DNA of 64,000 bases from UBA5734 sp964528645 (GTDB lineage: Bacteria; Bacillota; Clostridia; Saccharofermentanales; UBA5734): the NCBI GenBank assembly GCA_964528645.1, contig CAZGSR010000002.1, forward strand, positions 30,175 through 94,174, written 5' to 3'. The notes under the pieces were generated by a model, which had not been told where the DNA came from, ran no database searches, and saw nothing but the letters and a program-made list of their open reading frames with translations. Below are positions 43,921 to 54,428 of this stretch, piece by piece; position 1 is the first letter of the stretch; each line of letters starts with the position of its first letter. A program made the position numbers and the translations under genes.

Positions 43921-43979
43921 GCACTTTACTCAAGATCGACGGCTGGGTTCTTCAGCTGGGACAAAACAGGAGCATGTGT

Positions 43980-44426
43980 ATGAAAGTCATCTTACTCAAG
44001 GACGTCAAGGGACTCGGCAAAGCCGATGATATCAAGGAAGTCCAGGACGGTTACGCCAGGAATTTCCTGTTCAAGCAAAATCTCGCCCTCGAGGCGACAC
44101 CTGCCAACCTCAACAGCATCAAAAACAAGAAAGGTGCCGAAGCAGCCCGGGCTGCCCGTGAATTGGCCGAGGCCAGGGATATCGGCGCCAGGCTCAGTGG
44201 CCAGACCATCCAGTTGGCCATGAAAACCGGCGAAGCCGGCCGTCTTTACGGTGCTGTCACGGCGATGGATGTCGCTGCCGCCCTGGAAAAAGCTGGATTC
44301 AAGGTCGACAAACGTGGCATCACATTGCACCAGGCGATCAAATCCCTCGGCCGCTACGAAGCTGAAATCAAGCTGCACCATGAAGTGACCGTCAAGATTG
44401 GCCTTGAGGTCGTTGCCCTCCACTGA
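43980..44426 (+). CDS. rplI: 50S ribosomal protein L9
   Basis: A 148-residue L9: [31 protein letters not shown], a long connecting helix and a C-terminal domain ending [15 protein letters not shown]. It binds domain V of 23S rRNA. The ATG at 43980 follows AACAGGAG; the ATG two codons upstream would start inside that site. Its stop overlaps the dnaB start (TGATG). Confidence 0.97.
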   Translation: MKVILLKDVKGLGKADDIKEVQDGYARNFLFKQNLALEATPANLNSIKNKKGAEAARAARELAEARDIGARLSGQTIQLAMKTGEAGRLYGAVTAMDVAAALEKAGFKVDKRGITLHQAIKSLGRYEAEIKLHHEVTVKIGLEVVALH

Positions 44427-45820
44427 TGGCTGCTGAGACATCCACTTCAGTCAAACCCAGGCCGGCCATCCGGATCCTGCCGCACAATGTCCAGGCCGAG
44501 CAGTCTGTCCTGGGCAGTGCCATGTCCGGCGAGCGTCAGCTTGCCGAAATCACCGCCCTGCTCAAAACCGATGACTTCTACCGGCCAGACCACCGGCTGA
44601 TTTATGATGCCATCTGCGAGCTGTACCTTTCCAGCAAACCGGTCGATCTCCTGACCGTCAGTGACCACCTCGAAAGCAAGGCCCTGCTGGAAAAAGCTGG
44701 AGGCATTGCCTACATCAGCGCGCTGCCGGACACGATTCCAGTCATGGCCAATGCCATGCATTACGCTGACCTGGTGCGCCAGAAATCGTTGCTGCGCCGT
44801 CTGCTCACTGCGATGGACGAGGTCACCGGCCTGTGCTACGACGAGGCCAATGAGGCGGATATTCTCCTCGACATTGCGGCCAAGCGGATCTATGAGATCC
44901 GGGAAAACCGCGATGCTGCCGGATTTGAAAGCATCAAGGATATCATGGGGCGTACGGTCAATGAACTGGCCGCCATGGCCCGGGGCAAGATCCACGAACG
45001 CCATGTCCTGACAGGCCTGCCCGCGCTCGACCGGGCCCTCGGCGGCCTGAGACCGGGCGCCCTGGTCATTGTGGCTGCCCGCCCCGCCATGGGTAAGTCA
45101 GCCTTTGCCCTCAACATCGCCCAGAAAGCTGCGACTCTCTACAATGTTCCGGCGGCCATCTTTTCACTCGAAATGTCCAAGGAAGAAATTGGCAACCGCA
45201 TGCTCAGTGCCCAGTCACTGGTCCAGGCCCGCTCCCTGACAACCGGTGACCTGCAGAGCGAAGACTGGGACAAAATCGCCCGCGCCCTGCCGACTCTCTA
45301 TGCTGCCCCGATCCACATCGATGACCGGTCTGGCACCTCGGTGATGGAGATGATGTCTAAATGCCGTCAGCTCAAGCTCGAAGACAAGCTCGGCCTGGTG
45401 GTGATCGACTATCTCCAGTTGATGAGTGGGAATGGCCAGAGCCGGTCCGAGAGCCGTCAGCAGGAGATCTCGGAGATTTCCCGCTCCCTGAAAATCATGG
45501 CCAGGGAACTCAACGTCCCGGTGATTGCCCTGTCCCAGTTGTCACGTGCCTGTGAGGCCCGCTCCGACAAGAAACCCATGCTTTCAGACCTGCGCGACTC
45601 CGGTGCCATCGAACAGGATGCTGACATCGTCGTATTCCTGTACCGGGAAAATTACTATGACCCCAACCACATGCAACTCGAAATCGAGGATGCTGAGGTC
45701 ATCATTGCCAAGAACCGCCAGGGCATGACCGGCAGTGTCCACCTGAACTGGTGGCCGAAATACACCATGTTCTTTGAGCAGGATGACGGACGGGTGCCCA
45801 GTGAACCACCGCCATTCTAA
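44426..45820 (+). CDS. dnaB: Replicative DNA helicase DnaB
   Basis: This 464-residue hexameric 5'-3' helicase has an N-terminal collar (about 15-120: HNVQAEQSVLGSAM), a linker and a RecA-type motor. The motor has ARPAMGKSAFALNIAQ near 213, IFSLEMSKEEIGNRMLSAQ near 240, VVIDYLQLMSG near 322 and LSQLSRACEARSDKKPMLSDLRDSGAIEQDAD near 368. It opens the replication fork. It overlaps rplI by one base (TGATG), an order seen in many Firmicutes. Confidence 0.98.
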   Translation: MAAETSTSVKPRPAIRILPHNVQAEQSVLGSAMSGERQLAEITALLKTDDFYRPDHRLIYDAICELYLSSKPVDLLTVSDHLESKALLEKAGGIAYISALPDTIPVMANAMHYADLVRQKSLLRRLLTAMDEVTGLCYDEANEADILLDIAAKRIYEIRENRDAAGFESIKDIMGRTVNELAAMARGKIHERHVLTGLPALDRALGGLRPGALVIVAARPAMGKSAFALNIAQKAATLYNVPAAIFSLEMSKEEIGNRMLSAQSLVQARSLTTGDLQSEDWDKIARALPTLYAAPIHIDDRSGTSVMEMMSKCRQLKLEDKLGLVVIDYLQLMSGNGQSRSESRQQEISEISRSLKIMARELNVPVIALSQLSRACEARSDKKPMLSDLRDSGAIEQDADIVVFLYRENYYDPNHMQLEIEDAEVIIAKNRQGMTGSVHLNWWPKYTMFFEQDDGRVPSEPPPF

Positions 45821-46925
45821 AATTCCGAATCATCCCACGCTGAAGGACCGTGTCCTGCTGGCGATTGAGCAGCAGGCGCTGGTTCCAGCTGGCTGTGGTG
45901 TCCTGGTCGGTGTATCCGGCGGTCCCGACTCGATGGCTTTGCTCCATCTGTTGCGCCGGATCGACCGATTTCCACTCCGGGTGGCCCATCTCAACCACCA
46001 GCTCCGCCCCGGTGATTGCGATGCCGACGAGCTGCTGATCCGGACGTATTGCCAGACCCATGACATCGACTTTGTCATGCAAACGGTCGATGTAGCTGCT
46101 TTCGCCAGGGCAAACAACCTGGGCCTGGAAGCAGCCGGCCGAGTCTGCCGACACCAATTTTTCGCCAGCTGCGTCCAGCAATGGCTGACGGAGCAAAGCG
46201 ACCTCGAATCGGTACGAATCGCTCTGGCTCATCATCTCGACGACCAGGCGGAAACCATCCTGCTTCATCTGGGTCGTGGCTGCGGACTGGCTGGGCTGTC
46301 TGGCATGGCGCCAGGCAATGGCCCTTTCATCCGGCCTCTGCTGGGCATCCGGCGTCAGGAGATTCTGGCTTATCTGGCATCCCATGCTGTTCCTTACCGT
46401 TTGGATCGCAGCAACGATGACCCATTCACCCAGAGAAACCGCCTGCGCCAGACCCTCCTGCCAGCCTGGCAAGGTATCCTGGGGTTTGATCCTGCTGTTG
46501 GCCTGGCACGGATGTCCGACCTGGTCCGCGAAGATGAGTCGTTTTTGGACGAGCAGGCCAGGATCACCTTTCTGGCTTTATCCCAAGACCAGGCTTGCGC
46601 GTCTGAACCTTCCCCTGCCGGGGGTCTGCCCTCGGTCCATCTGGATCGCACCCTGTTCCGCGGGCAGCATCCGGCCATCCAGAATCGAGTGTTGCGGTTG
46701 TGCTGGCGCAAGGTCAGTGGCCAGGACCGGGACATTGAATGGCGCCACTTGAAATTGGCCCGGGACTTGATCCTCGAAAACCGCGGCCGGGGCCACCTGG
46801 ACTGGCCTTCAGGGGTCGTCATGGACCTCTCCAGGTCGACTGTTCGTTTCTCACAGACGAGAAAACTGCCATCTGACATAAATTCTTTACATAAAGTTGC
46901 CTTTGAAACACGAATTCTTCGATAA
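45783..46925 (+). CDS. tilS: tRNA(Ile)-lysidine synthetase
   Basis: A 380-residue protein with the N-type PP-loop VLVGVSGGPDSMALLHLLRR near 40-59, HLNHQLRPG near 70 and AHHLDDQAETILLHLGRGCGLAGLSGM near 141, then a C-terminal domain. It adds lysine to C34 of tRNA-Ile(CAU). The start is uncertain: a TTG at 45774, the ATG at 45783 and a GTG at 45801 are all in frame inside the end of dnaB; none has a strong ribosome site. hpt follows, the order seen in B. subtilis. Confidence 0.92.
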   Translation: MTDGCPVNHRHSKIPNHPTLKDRVLLAIEQQALVPAGCGVLVGVSGGPDSMALLHLLRRIDRFPLRVAHLNHQLRPGDCDADELLIRTYCQTHDIDFVMQTVDVAAFARANNLGLEAAGRVCRHQFFASCVQQWLTEQSDLESVRIALAHHLDDQAETILLHLGRGCGLAGLSGMAPGNGPFIRPLLGIRRQEILAYLASHAVPYRLDRSNDDPFTQRNRLRQTLLPAWQGILGFDPAVGLARMSDLVREDESFLDEQARITFLALSQDQACASEPSPAGGLPSVHLDRTLFRGQHPAIQNRVLRLCWRKVSGQDRDIEWRHLKLARDLILENRGRGHLDWPSGVVMDLSRSTVRFSQTRKLPSDINSLHKVAFETRILR

Positions 46926-46930
46926 CAGAC

Positions 46931-46939
46931 TGCTATAAT
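46931..46939 (+). promoter_or_regulatory. Extended -10 promoter before hpt
   Basis: TGC-TATAAT (46931-46939), about 36 bases before hpt. There is no good -35, but the TGn extension can compensate. Confidence 0.5.
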
Positions 46940-46974
46940 ATTTGGGAACTAAAAACCAGGAGGCTTGACGAGCC

Positions 46975-47505
46975 ATGAGTAAAACCATCAAACGTGTCCT
47001 GATCTCCCGTGCGGAAATCGACCAGATGTGCCGCCGGCTGGGTGAACAGATCACACACGATTATGCCGGCAAGGAAATCATCCTGATCGGTGTTTTAAAG
47101 GGCGCATTCATCTTCATGTCGGACCTCGCCCGTACCATCGGCGTGCCCTGCCGGATCGATTTCATGTCCGTTTCCAGTTATGGCAGTGGTACACGCACCT
47201 CGGGTGTAGTCCGCATCACCAAGGATCTTGACACCGACATCACCGGCAAGCACATCATCGTTGTCGAGGATATTGTTGACACAGGGCTGACCCTGAAGCA
47301 CTTGCGTGAACTTCTGAGCACCAGAAACCCGGCCAGCATCGCCCTGTGCACAGCTTTTGACAAGCCGGACCGGCGCAAAGTCGAAATTATGGTCGAGTAC
47401 ACAGGCCTCCAGATCCCGGACGAATTCATCGTCGGCTATGGCCTGGACTTCGACGGCAAATACCGAAATCTCCCGGACGTCTCTGTCCTGGGGGATGACA
47501 ACTAA
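46975..47505 (+). CDS. hpt: Hypoxanthine phosphoribosyltransferase
   Basis: This 176-residue enzyme carries the PRPP-binding motif [19 protein letters not shown] near 101-119 and [13 protein letters not shown] [15 protein letters not shown] near 62. It salvages hypoxanthine and guanine to IMP and GMP. The ATG follows AGGAGGCTTG. In Firmicutes tilS-hpt-ftsH is a conserved cluster, kept here with ftsH starting 12 bases after the stop. Confidence 0.96.
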   Translation: MSKTIKRVLISRAEIDQMCRRLGEQITHDYAGKEIILIGVLKGAFIFMSDLARTIGVPCRIDFMSVSSYGSGTRTSGVVRITKDLDTDITGKHIIVVEDIVDTGLTLKHLRELLSTRNPASIALCTAFDKPDRRKVEIMVEYTGLQIPDEFIVGYGLDFDGKYRNLPDVSVLGDDN

Positions 47506-47516
47506 GGAGGAACCTG

Positions 47517-49472
47517 ATGAACCCCAAGAAATCGATGAGCGGCATGTCGTTCTACCTCGTGCTGCTGGTTGTGATCATTGTCATCTCCATGACCATGTCA
47601 CGGCTGACCCAGCCCCAGACCATATCCCTGTCTGACCTGATCGCGAAAATCGACTCCGGGACGGTGAGTGAGGTGGTGGTCAACGGCTACACCCTGGAAG
47701 TCACGGAAACCTCGGAATCCGGCCCCCCGTCGATCTATACCAAGCAAATTTCGCCGATGTGGATGCCGGATGTCTATACCGTTCTCGAGGAAGCCAAGGC
47801 AGCTGGCAAGATCCAGTCATTTGACTACATGGAACCGACTGATTTTACGGCCTGGGCCAACATCATCCTGATTCTGGTCATGATTGTCGGGATGGGTGCC
47901 TTTATCTGGTTCAGCTATAGCCGCCAGGCTGGCGATGGCAAAAATGCCATGACCTTTGGCCGCAGCCGGGCCAAGCTCAATGACCCGACGAAAAACAAAG
48001 TCACGTTCCAGGATGTCGCCGGTGCTGATGAGGAGAAGGAAGAGCTCAAGGAAATCGTTGACTTCCTGAAAAATCCCAAAAAATATTCCGAAATCGGGGC
48101 CAAGATTCCGCGCGGCATCCTGCTGGTCGGATCGCCTGGTACCGGCAAAACGCTGCTGGCCAAGGCGGTCGCCGGTGAAGCCGGTGTCCCGTTCTTTTCG
48201 ATCAGCGGTTCTGACTTCGTCGAAATGTTCGTCGGTGTCGGTGCCTCCCGCGTTCGCGACCTGTTCGACACGGCCAAGAAAAATTCTCCCTGTATCATTT
48301 TCATCGACGAAATCGACGCTGTCGGACGCCATCGTGGTGCCGGCCTGGGTGGTGGTCATGACGAACGTGAGCAGACGCTCAACCAGCTGCTGGTTGAGAT
48401 GGACGGGTTCGGTCCGAATGAGGGCGTCATCATCATGGCGGCCACCAATCGTCCGGACATCCTCGACCCGGCCCTGCTGCGACCCGGCCGCTTCGACCGC
48501 CGTGTCACGGTCATGCGCCCCGACATCAAGGGCCGTGAAGAAATTCTCAAAGTCCATGCCAGAGGCAAGCCACTCGATGCCGCGATTGACCTGCGTGAAA
48601 TCGCCAAGATCACCCCTGGTTTCACCGGTGCCGACCTGGCCAACCTCTTGAATGAAGCAGCCTTGCTGGCTGCCCGCAAAGGCGAGACCGTCATCAAATA
48701 TGAAGACATCTCCGAAGCGGTGTTCAAAGTCATGATCGGCCCGGAGAAGAAGAGCCGCATCATCAGCGAAAAGGAACGCCGCCTGACAGCCTACCACGAA
48801 GCCGGCCATGCCATCGTCCTGCGCACGGTCTCTGAGACAGACAAGGTCGAACGCGTCTCGATCATCCCGGCGGGTGGTGCCGGCGGCTATACGGCGCACA
48901 AGCCGCATGAGGACACCTACTACGCCACCCGCAGCCATCTGGTCGCCGCGATCAAGATCGCCCTTGGCGGCCGTGCGGCTGAAGAGCTGGCTTTCGGGGA
49001 AATCAGCACCGGTGCCTCCTCCGACCTGCAGAGCTGCAATAGCATCGCCCGCGACATGATCACGAAATACGGCATGAGCGAAAAACTGGGCAACCTGGTT
49101 TTCGGCAGTGAAGGTGAAGTCTTCCTGGGCAAGGATTATGGCCATGTCCAGAACTACAGTGAGAAGCTGGCCGGAATCATCGACGATGAGGTCAAATCGA
49201 TCATCGACTCGGCCTATGCGGATGTCCTGAATGTCCTGCGCGAAGCACGGGAACTTCTGGACGCACTGGCTGCGACCTTGCTGGAAAAAGAAAAAATCGA
49301 AGGCAACGAGTTCGAAGCTCTCGTCCAGAAATACATGCCGGACATCCGTCCCTTGCCGCAATCCACCACTCCGGCCAAGGTTGAGGCAGAAACACCCTCT
49401 GAACCGCTTCCTGCCGCCACCCAGCCAGAGCCTGACCAGCCAGAAACGCAGGCAGATACCATCGATCTCTGA
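47517..49472 (+). CDS. ftsH: ATP-dependent zinc metalloprotease FtsH
   Basis: A 651-residue membrane AAA protease. TM1 (about 11-30), a short extracytoplasmic domain and TM2 (about 112-133) precede an AAA module: Walker [16 protein letters not shown] near 203, Walker [16 protein letters not shown] near 260, [21 protein letters not shown] near 315. The zinc site [10 protein letters not shown] sits near 426, followed by a C-terminal protease domain and an acidic Pro/Gln/Thr tail of about 40 residues. It degrades misfolded membrane proteins and regulators. A bidirectional terminator follows. Confidence 0.98.
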   Translation: MNPKKSMSGMSFYLVLLVVIIVISMTMSRLTQPQTISLSDLIAKIDSGTVSEVVVNGYTLEVTETSESGPPSIYTKQISPMWMPDVYTVLEEAKAAGKIQSFDYMEPTDFTAWANIILILVMIVGMGAFIWFSYSRQAGDGKNAMTFGRSRAKLNDPTKNKVTFQDVAGADEEKEELKEIVDFLKNPKKYSEIGAKIPRGILLVGSPGTGKTLLAKAVAGEAGVPFFSISGSDFVEMFVGVGASRVRDLFDTAKKNSPCIIFIDEIDAVGRHRGAGLGGGHDEREQTLNQLLVEMDGFGPNEGVIIMAATNRPDILDPALLRPGRFDRRVTVMRPDIKGREEILKVHARGKPLDAAIDLREIAKITPGFTGADLANLLNEAALLAARKGETVIKYEDISEAVFKVMIGPEKKSRIISEKERRLTAYHEAGHAIVLRTVSETDKVERVSIIPAGGAGGYTAHKPHEDTYYATRSHLVAAIKIALGGRAAEELAFGEISTGASSDLQSCNSIARDMITKYGMSEKLGNLVFGSEGEVFLGKDYGHVQNYSEKLAGIIDDEVKSIIDSAYADVLNVLREARELLDALAATLLEKEKIEGNEFEALVQKYMPDIRPLPQSTTPAKVEAETPSEPLPAATQPEPDQPETQADTIDL

Positions 49473-49496
49473 GCCTGGTCGCCAGAACAATAAAGC

Positions 49497-49540
49497 AAAA
49501 CCCCGGCTGCCCTGATGTCATCAGGAAGCCGGGGTTTTTG
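49497..49540. terminator. Bidirectional terminator between ftsH and murC
   Basis: AAAACCCCGGCT and AGCCGGGGTTTTT flank an inner CCTGATG/CATCAGG stem. The T run (A run at the other side) lets it work for ftsH and, on the minus strand, for murC. Confidence 0.93.
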
Positions 49541-49620
49541 AATGTCATGATTTGGGAACTACCTGTTGGCTGAAGGCTCAATTGAAAGCTGAGGCTTAGT
49601 TTGAATTCGAGGCAGGCTTT

Positions 49621-51063
49621 TTAGTGGTGCGTACGTCCCGTCAGCTGGTCGGCCAGACTGCGGATGTCCTCCGGACCCAGGACCAGGATCAGGTCACCAG
49701 GACCGACCCGCTTGTCCAGTTCGGCTGTAATCTCGGCAAAGTCCTTGCCAAACTGGGCGTTGCCACCTAGTTGATTGATTTTATCTGCCAGCTGGCGTGA
49801 ACTGATGTAGTCCCGCCGTGTCTCGCGGTCGCTGAAAATTTCGGCGAAAATAACCCATTCGCAGTCCTTGAGGGCAGAAACGAATTCATCAAACAGGATC
49901 TCGGTCCGGCTGAAGGTGAGGGGCTGGAAGACAACCCAGGTATGGCGGTGCGGGATGGTAGTGGCTGCAGCGAGGGTGGCCCGGGCGGCGGCTGGATGAT
50001 GGGCATAGTCGGCGATCACCTGAGCACCGCGGTAGGTGCCGGTGCGGGTGAAACGGCCCTCGGCACCTTGGAAGCGGTTCAGGGCAGCAGCTGCTGCTCC
50101 GGGTGTTCCGCCGCACAGATGGGCACACGCAATCGCGGCCAGGGCGTTGGCAACATTGTGGCGGCCTGGAATGTTTAATTCAAGATGGGTGTAAAACTGG
50201 TCCAGGTAGTAGACATCGAACTGGGGCAGCCCATCGATGAATTTGATGTTGCGGGCCTGCCAGGCTGCCGTATCACCTTCGAGACCAAAGGCGTGCAGTG
50301 TGGGCATCGGACGTTGCTGCACGGCACGGCGTTCAGACAGGCGCTGGAGCATGGCTCTGACGTGAGGATCAAACGCGGGTACCACCAGATGACCGCCGTC
50401 CGGCAGCTGATCAGCAAAGGTCGTGAACACATCGATCACTTCTGATACATTGGCGAAACAGTCGACATGGTCATAATCAATGTTCAGGATGGCCGCAACC
50501 GTGGAGTAGAATTTCAGGAAACTGTTCTGGTACTCACAGGCTTCTGAGACCATCAGTTTGTGAGGATCACCCAGCCGGACTGTTGTCTGGAAATCCTGGA
50601 GTTCGGCACCCAGATGAACTGTGGGATCTGCACCGGCTTCGATCAGGATCAGGGAACACATGGCCGTTGTGGTTGTCTTGCCATGGGTGCCGGCGATGTT
50701 GATGACCTGGTTGAAGCGCCGGTTGATCCAGCCGAGAAAAGCCGCCCGGTCGACGGTTGGGATCCGGGCTGCCCTGGCAGCGGCCAGCTCAGGATTTTCC
50801 GCGGGAATGGCAGCCGTGTGGACGACAAGGTCAGGCTTGAAATCCAGCAGCTGCTCAGCCTTGTGTCCGGCAAACACGCGCATGCCATGCTGCTCAAGAT
50901 AATGGGTCCGCTCACTGGCCTGGCGATCGGAACCAGCGATCTCATAGCCCAAAGCCTGGGCGATTTCCGCAAGCCCGCTCATGCTGATGCCGCCAATGCC
51001 TATGAAAAAAATCCTGGAACCAGATGAAAGTTCCGGGATGTTTGAAAGTCCTGAATCAATCAT
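49621..51063 (-). CDS. murC: UDP-N-acetylmuramate--L-alanine ligase
   Basis: This 480-residue Mur ligase starts MIDSGLSNIPELSSGSRIFF. It has the Rossmann start IGIGGISMSGLAEIA, ATP loop NIAGTHGKTTTTAMCSLIL near 110, EACEYQNSFLKF near 173 and DYAHHPAAARATLAA near 350. It adds L-Ala to UDP-MurNAc, the first stem-peptide residue. The ATG at 51063 follows AAGGAG by eleven bases; a longer frame to 51162 has no ribosome site. It is alone on its strand. Confidence 0.96.
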   Translation of the reverse strand: MIDSGLSNIPELSSGSRIFFIGIGGISMSGLAEIAQALGYEIAGSDRQASERTHYLEQHGMRVFAGHKAEQLLDFKPDLVVHTAAIPAENPELAAARAARIPTVDRAAFLGWINRRFNQVINIAGTHGKTTTTAMCSLILIEAGADPTVHLGAELQDFQTTVRLGDPHKLMVSEACEYQNSFLKFYSTVAAILNIDYDHVDCFANVSEVIDVFTTFADQLPDGGHLVVPAFDPHVRAMLQRLSERRAVQQRPMPTLHAFGLEGDTAAWQARNIKFIDGLPQFDVYYLDQFYTHLELNIPGRHNVANALAAIACAHLCGGTPGAAAAALNRFQGAEGRFTRTGTYRGAQVIADYAHHPAAARATLAAATTIPHRHTWVVFQPLTFSRTEILFDEFVSALKDCEWVIFAEIFSDRETRRDYISSRQLADKINQLGGNAQFGKDFAEITAELDKRVGPGDLILVLGPEDIRSLADQLTGRTHH

Positions 51064-51193
51064 GGAAAATGCACTCCTTGCACCTGGAATCTTACGACAT
51101 CCTATCATAGTTCTGACCGAATCGCCATGCCAGGTGAGCCCTGTCCTGAAGCACCCCCGCAAGATTCAGACAGTTAAATGCCAATATAGCATA

Positions 51194-51253
51194 TTGTTCA
51201 TTATTTTTAGGAGATGGTATAATAATTTGTGTAAAACGCTGATGGAATCAGCG
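51194..51253 (+). promoter_or_regulatory. spoVG promoter and leader hairpin
   Basis: TTGTTC (51194-51199), an 18-bp spacer and TATAAT (51218-51223). The leader then forms CGCTGAT-GGA-ATCAGCG (51237-51253), a perfect seven-bp hairpin directly after the start site. In B. subtilis spoVG is sigma-H dependent; this promoter looks sigma-A-like instead. Confidence 0.6.
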
Positions 51254-51296
51254 GTGTTTCTGGCTGACAGGACACAACAAGAATGGAGGAATCGAC

Positions 51297-51614
51297 ATGG
51301 ATATCACAAGCATTACCATTCGTAAAATGGGCAGCGAGGGTAAAATGAAAGCCATTGTCTCTGTTACCTTCGACAATTCCTTTGTCGTCCATGATATCAA
51401 AGTTATTGAGGGAACCAACGGTTATTTTATCGCCATGCCCAGCCGCAAAACGCAGGATGGCGAATTCAAGGACATCGTCCACCCGATCAATTCCGAATTC
51501 AGAGAACGCCTTTCCAGCGAGGTTCTCAAAAAGTACTTTGAGGCACTGGAACTGGCAGAGTCCCAGGCTGCTGAGCAGGCCATGCTGCATGAACCGGGTG
51601 AAGCACTCGACTGA
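51297..51614 (+). CDS. spoVG: SpoVG RNA-binding regulator
   Basis: A 105-residue Spo[73 protein letters not shown]. It has the canonical beta core and a C-terminal helix. SpoVG proteins bind RNA and DNA and affect sporulation, cell division and virulence in Gram-positives. The start follows AATGGAGG. A strong terminator follows before glpK. Confidence 0.97.
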   Translation: MDITSITIRKMGSEGKMKAIVSVTFDNSFVVHDIKVIEGTNGYFIAMPSRKTQDGEFKDIVHPINSEFRERLSSEVLKKYFEALELAESQAAEQAMLHEPGEALD

Positions 51615-51678
51615 ATCTGATCCTGCAAGATCTATTGGAGGTTGACAACTGGAGTATTGTGACACACAGACGTGCTTG

Positions 51679-51716
51679 AGACCCGCCGGATGCGTACATG
51701 ACCTGGCGGGTCTTTT
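51679..51716 (+). terminator. Terminator after spoVG
   Basis: AGACCCGCC (51679-51687) and GGCGGGTCT (51705-51713) pair perfectly, with TTTT at 51713-51716. It lies between spoVG and glpK. Confidence 0.9.
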
Positions 51717-51778
51717 CCAGTGCGTACGACTGGCGAGTCCCTGACTTACTACAGAACATGACCAGACCGGAGGATGAC

Positions 51779-53302
51779 ATGACGCTTGAATTGCCTGTTT
51801 TGCTGACGCTGGACCAGGGGACCACCAGTTCCCGGACGTTGGCTTTTGATGCCAGAGGCCGGATGCTGGCCTCAAGCCAGAAATCTATCGCCCAATCCTA
51901 TCCCAGTCCTGGCTGGGTCGAGGAAGATCCGGAGGAGATATTCGTCAGTCAGCTGGATACGCTTCTGGAGGTCATGGACCAGCTCGAGACTCGATACGCG
52001 ATCGGACCGGCGCAAATTGCCGGCGTCGGGATCACCAACCAACGCGAGACTGTTGTCGTCTGGGATCGCCAGACGGGGCGACCGGTCTACCCAGCTATTG
52101 TCTGGCAATGCCGGCGGACAGCTGAGATTTGTACCCGGTTGCGTGAAGCTGGGCACGACGACTTGGTCCGGCAAAAAACCGGACTGGTTCTCGACGCCTA
52201 TTTCAGCGCAACGAAGTGGATGTGGTTGTTTGAGCAGGACCCGGCTTTGAAGCAGCGGGCTGAGCGGGGGGAGATCCTGGCCGGGACCATTGACACCTGG
52301 CTGATCTGGCGACTGACGGCAGGTCGCTGCCACGTCACGGATGTCAGCAATGCCTCTCGGACCCTCCTGATGAATCTCAAGACCGGCCAATGGGATGACG
52401 AGCTGCTGGCTTTGTTTGGGATCCCCCAGGGCATGCTGCCTCGGATCGTACCTTCTGCAGGGCGTTTTGGCACGATCGATCCTGCACTCGTACCAGGTGG
52501 CCTTGCCCTGGCCGGTCTGGCGGGTGACCAGCAGGCGGCTTTGTTCGGCCAAGCCTGTTTTGCCCCTGGTCTGACCAAAAACACCTATGGCACAGGCTGT
52601 TTCATGCTGATGCAGACAGGCAGCCAGCCGGTTTTCTCACAGCATGGCTTGCTGGCAACCGTCGCCTGGGATCTGGGCCAAGGTCTCCAGTATGCCCTCG
52701 AAGGCAGTGTCTTTAATGCGGGTTCCGCTATTCAATGGGTCCGGGATGAATTGGGTCTGATTGCCAGTGCCGCGGAGATCGATCGCCTGGCCGCGCTTGT
52801 GCCCGACACTGCAGGGGTCCAGGTGGTGCCAGCCTTCACGGGCCTGGGTGCACCGTACTGGGACATGCATGCCCGGGGACTGATCTGTGGCATCACCCGC
52901 GGCACAAACCGGGCGCACATCGCCCGAGCTGTCCTGGAATCGATCGCTCACCAGAGCCAGGATATCCTGGAGCTGATGCAGCAGGAAGCAGGATTTTCCA
53001 TCCCAGCCCTGAGAGTTGATGGCGGAGCATCAGTCAGCGACCTGCTGATGCAATTGCAAGCCGATATCAGCCAGATTCCAGTTGACCGTCCAGCCATGAC
53101 CGAGACAACCGCCTTCGGTGCAGCTGCCCTGGCCGGCTATGGCCTTGGACTCTGGCCCTCGCTGGAACAAATTACCGGATTGCGTCAGCAAGGGCATCTC
53201 TTTACGCCCGGTGAATCCAGCAATCACCGCAACCAGCAGCGAGCCCGCTGGCAAAAGGCAGTCGCCGCCTCCCGCCTCATCGGCAGCGGCGAGGATGCTT
53301 AA
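51779..53302 (+). CDS. glpK: Glycerol kinase
   Basis: This 507-residue FGGY-family kinase has the phosphate-1 LTLDQGTTSSRTLAFD at 8-23, GWVEEDPEEIF near 43, GITNQRETVVVWDRQTGRPVYPAIVWQ near 80 and the second FGGY signature near residue 360. The order fits GlpK (not xylulokinase). It converts glycerol to glycerol-3-phosphate. The ATG at 51779 follows CGGAGGATGAC. No glpF or glpD is adjacent, so whether glycerol is a carbon source here is open. Repeat copy C follows. Confidence 0.95.
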   Translation: MTLELPVLLTLDQGTTSSRTLAFDARGRMLASSQKSIAQSYPSPGWVEEDPEEIFVSQLDTLLEVMDQLETRYAIGPAQIAGVGITNQRETVVVWDRQTGRPVYPAIVWQCRRTAEICTRLREAGHDDLVRQKTGLVLDAYFSATKWMWLFEQDPALKQRAERGEILAGTIDTWLIWRLTAGRCHVTDVSNASRTLLMNLKTGQWDDELLALFGIPQGMLPRIVPSAGRFGTIDPALVPGGLALAGLAGDQQAALFGQACFAPGLTKNTYGTGCFMLMQTGSQPVFSQHGLLATVAWDLGQGLQYALEGSVFNAGSAIQWVRDELGLIASAAEIDRLAALVPDTAGVQVVPAFTGLGAPYWDMHARGLICGITRGTNRAHIARAVLESIAHQSQDILELMQQEAGFSIPALRVDGGASVSDLLMQLQADISQIPVDRPAMTETTAFGAAALAGYGLGLWPSLEQITGLRQQGHLFTPGESSNHRNQQRARWQKAVAASRLIGSGEDA

Positions 53303-53367
53303 GCAAGACGGACACCATCTATCAGACCTGTCCGCTCCGTACCAATCCAGCAGGAAGAAGTACACCC

Positions 53368-53920
53368 TGGAACCGTGAATGGTGGTTGCAAGGTTTGTTG
53401 TCAGGTGATTCTGTGAAAAGCGGGACATGTTCGGAGGGGATGTTCCAGACCTACGACGAGGGATGGCACTGAATGTGGAATGTTCCGCTTTAGGGTCGGA
53501 GGTAGCGCGAGGGGTGGCACTTTTCGCGGAATATTCACGATTTGGGGTCGGTCCACGTTTCGGGAAAATCCGAATTGCTCTTGTGAAGCCTACAGCCGCA
53601 GCTGGTTGACGCCTCATCGAAAAAGTTCCACTTAGGTGCTCCGACATAAACATGGAAATTTCCGCCGCCAGGTCGGAGCACTCCAGTGGAAGATTTTGGC
53701 TTGATCTTGAAAAGCCTCTGCGGCAGGGGTTTTGAGACCCATTTGATTAGTGCCGATTTGGTGCACCGACCCCAATCGTGGATCATTCCGTCCAAGGTGC
53801 CACCCCTCGCTCAACCCCTGGCACTGGTTCGTGAAATTTCCGCCCGCGGGACCACCCTTCTTCGCGCGACACCCTTGGTTTTTAATAAACATTTCACGGT
53901 AACAAGCAAAGAGCAAAGAG
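53368..53920. repeat. Foldback intergenic repeat, copy C
   Basis: A non-coding element of about 550 bp between glpK and rplU. Module starts lie at 53465 and 53516 (51 bp) in the left arm and 53797 and 53849 (52 bp) in the right arm, with the opposite orientation. The centre is GTGCTCCGAC (53636-53645) ... GTCGGAGCAC (53672-53681), with GGAAATTTCC between. The right end is TTTCACGGTAACAAGCAAAGAG, the shared terminal motif. It reads in the same direction as copies A and D. The inner palindrome arms have diverged while the outer decamers and centre are kept. Confidence 0.83.
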
Positions 53921-53937
53921 CCCCCCAAAGGAAATCC

Positions 53938-53966
53938 TTGACACCCGACTGATCCGGTGATACTAT
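53938..53966 (+). promoter_or_regulatory. Promoter of rplU-prp-rpmA
   Basis: TTGACA (53938-53943), a 17-bp spacer and TACTAT (53961-53966), close to consensus. The roughly 85-base leader contains TGCCT-TTTC-AGGCA (54001-54014); an L21-type autoregulatory leader is possible but not identified. Confidence 0.75.
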
Positions 53967-54056
53967 TCCACGGTGACCGTTTTACCCGGGCTGATCAAAT
54001 TGCCTTTTCAGGCATGCCTAGTGGATGAGCGAGACTGATTACAGGAGGAACACGAC

Positions 54057-54368
54057 ATGTACGCTGTTATTGCAACAGGCGGCAAACAGTACCGCGTTTC
54101 GGTTGGCGATGAGATCTTTATTGAGAAACTCGCTGGCGAAGCAGGTGACGCCGTCAAATTCACTGAAGTCCTGATGGTTTCCGACGACAATGGCACCCAG
54201 GTTGGCGCCCCAACCCTCGATGGTGCAGCTGTTGAGGCTGAGATTGTCAAGCAGGGCAAGCAAAAGAAGATCATCGTCTTCAAGTACAAGGCCAAGAAGG
54301 GCTTCCGTCGCAAGAAGGGCCATCGCCAGCCTTACACCCGCGTTCGCATCAACGCCATCAACGTCTGA
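54057..54368 (+). CDS. rplU: 50S ribosomal protein L21
   Basis: A 103-residue L21: [25 protein letters not shown], ..[29 protein letters not shown], the typical basic C-terminus. It binds 23S rRNA domain I. The ATG at 54057 follows CAGGAGGAACAC. It heads the conserved rplU-prp-rpmA operon. Confidence 0.98.
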   Translation: MYAVIATGGKQYRVSVGDEIFIEKLAGEAGDAVKFTEVLMVSDDNGTQVGAPTLDGAAVEAEIVKQGKQKKIIVFKYKAKKGFRRKKGHRQPYTRVRINAINV

Positions 54369-54428
54369 TGGCTCCGGCAGTCATGTTGACCCCACAGGGC
54401 GACAAACTGTCATGACGAAGACTTTGAC

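Noticed and set aside
47817..49490. A 557-codon frame antisense to ftsH
   Set aside because: A shadow; the sense frame encodes every FtsH motif.
53030..53653. A 207-codon minus-strand frame joining the end of glpK to repeat C
   Set aside because: It is antisense to glpK for half its length and repeat sequence for the rest.
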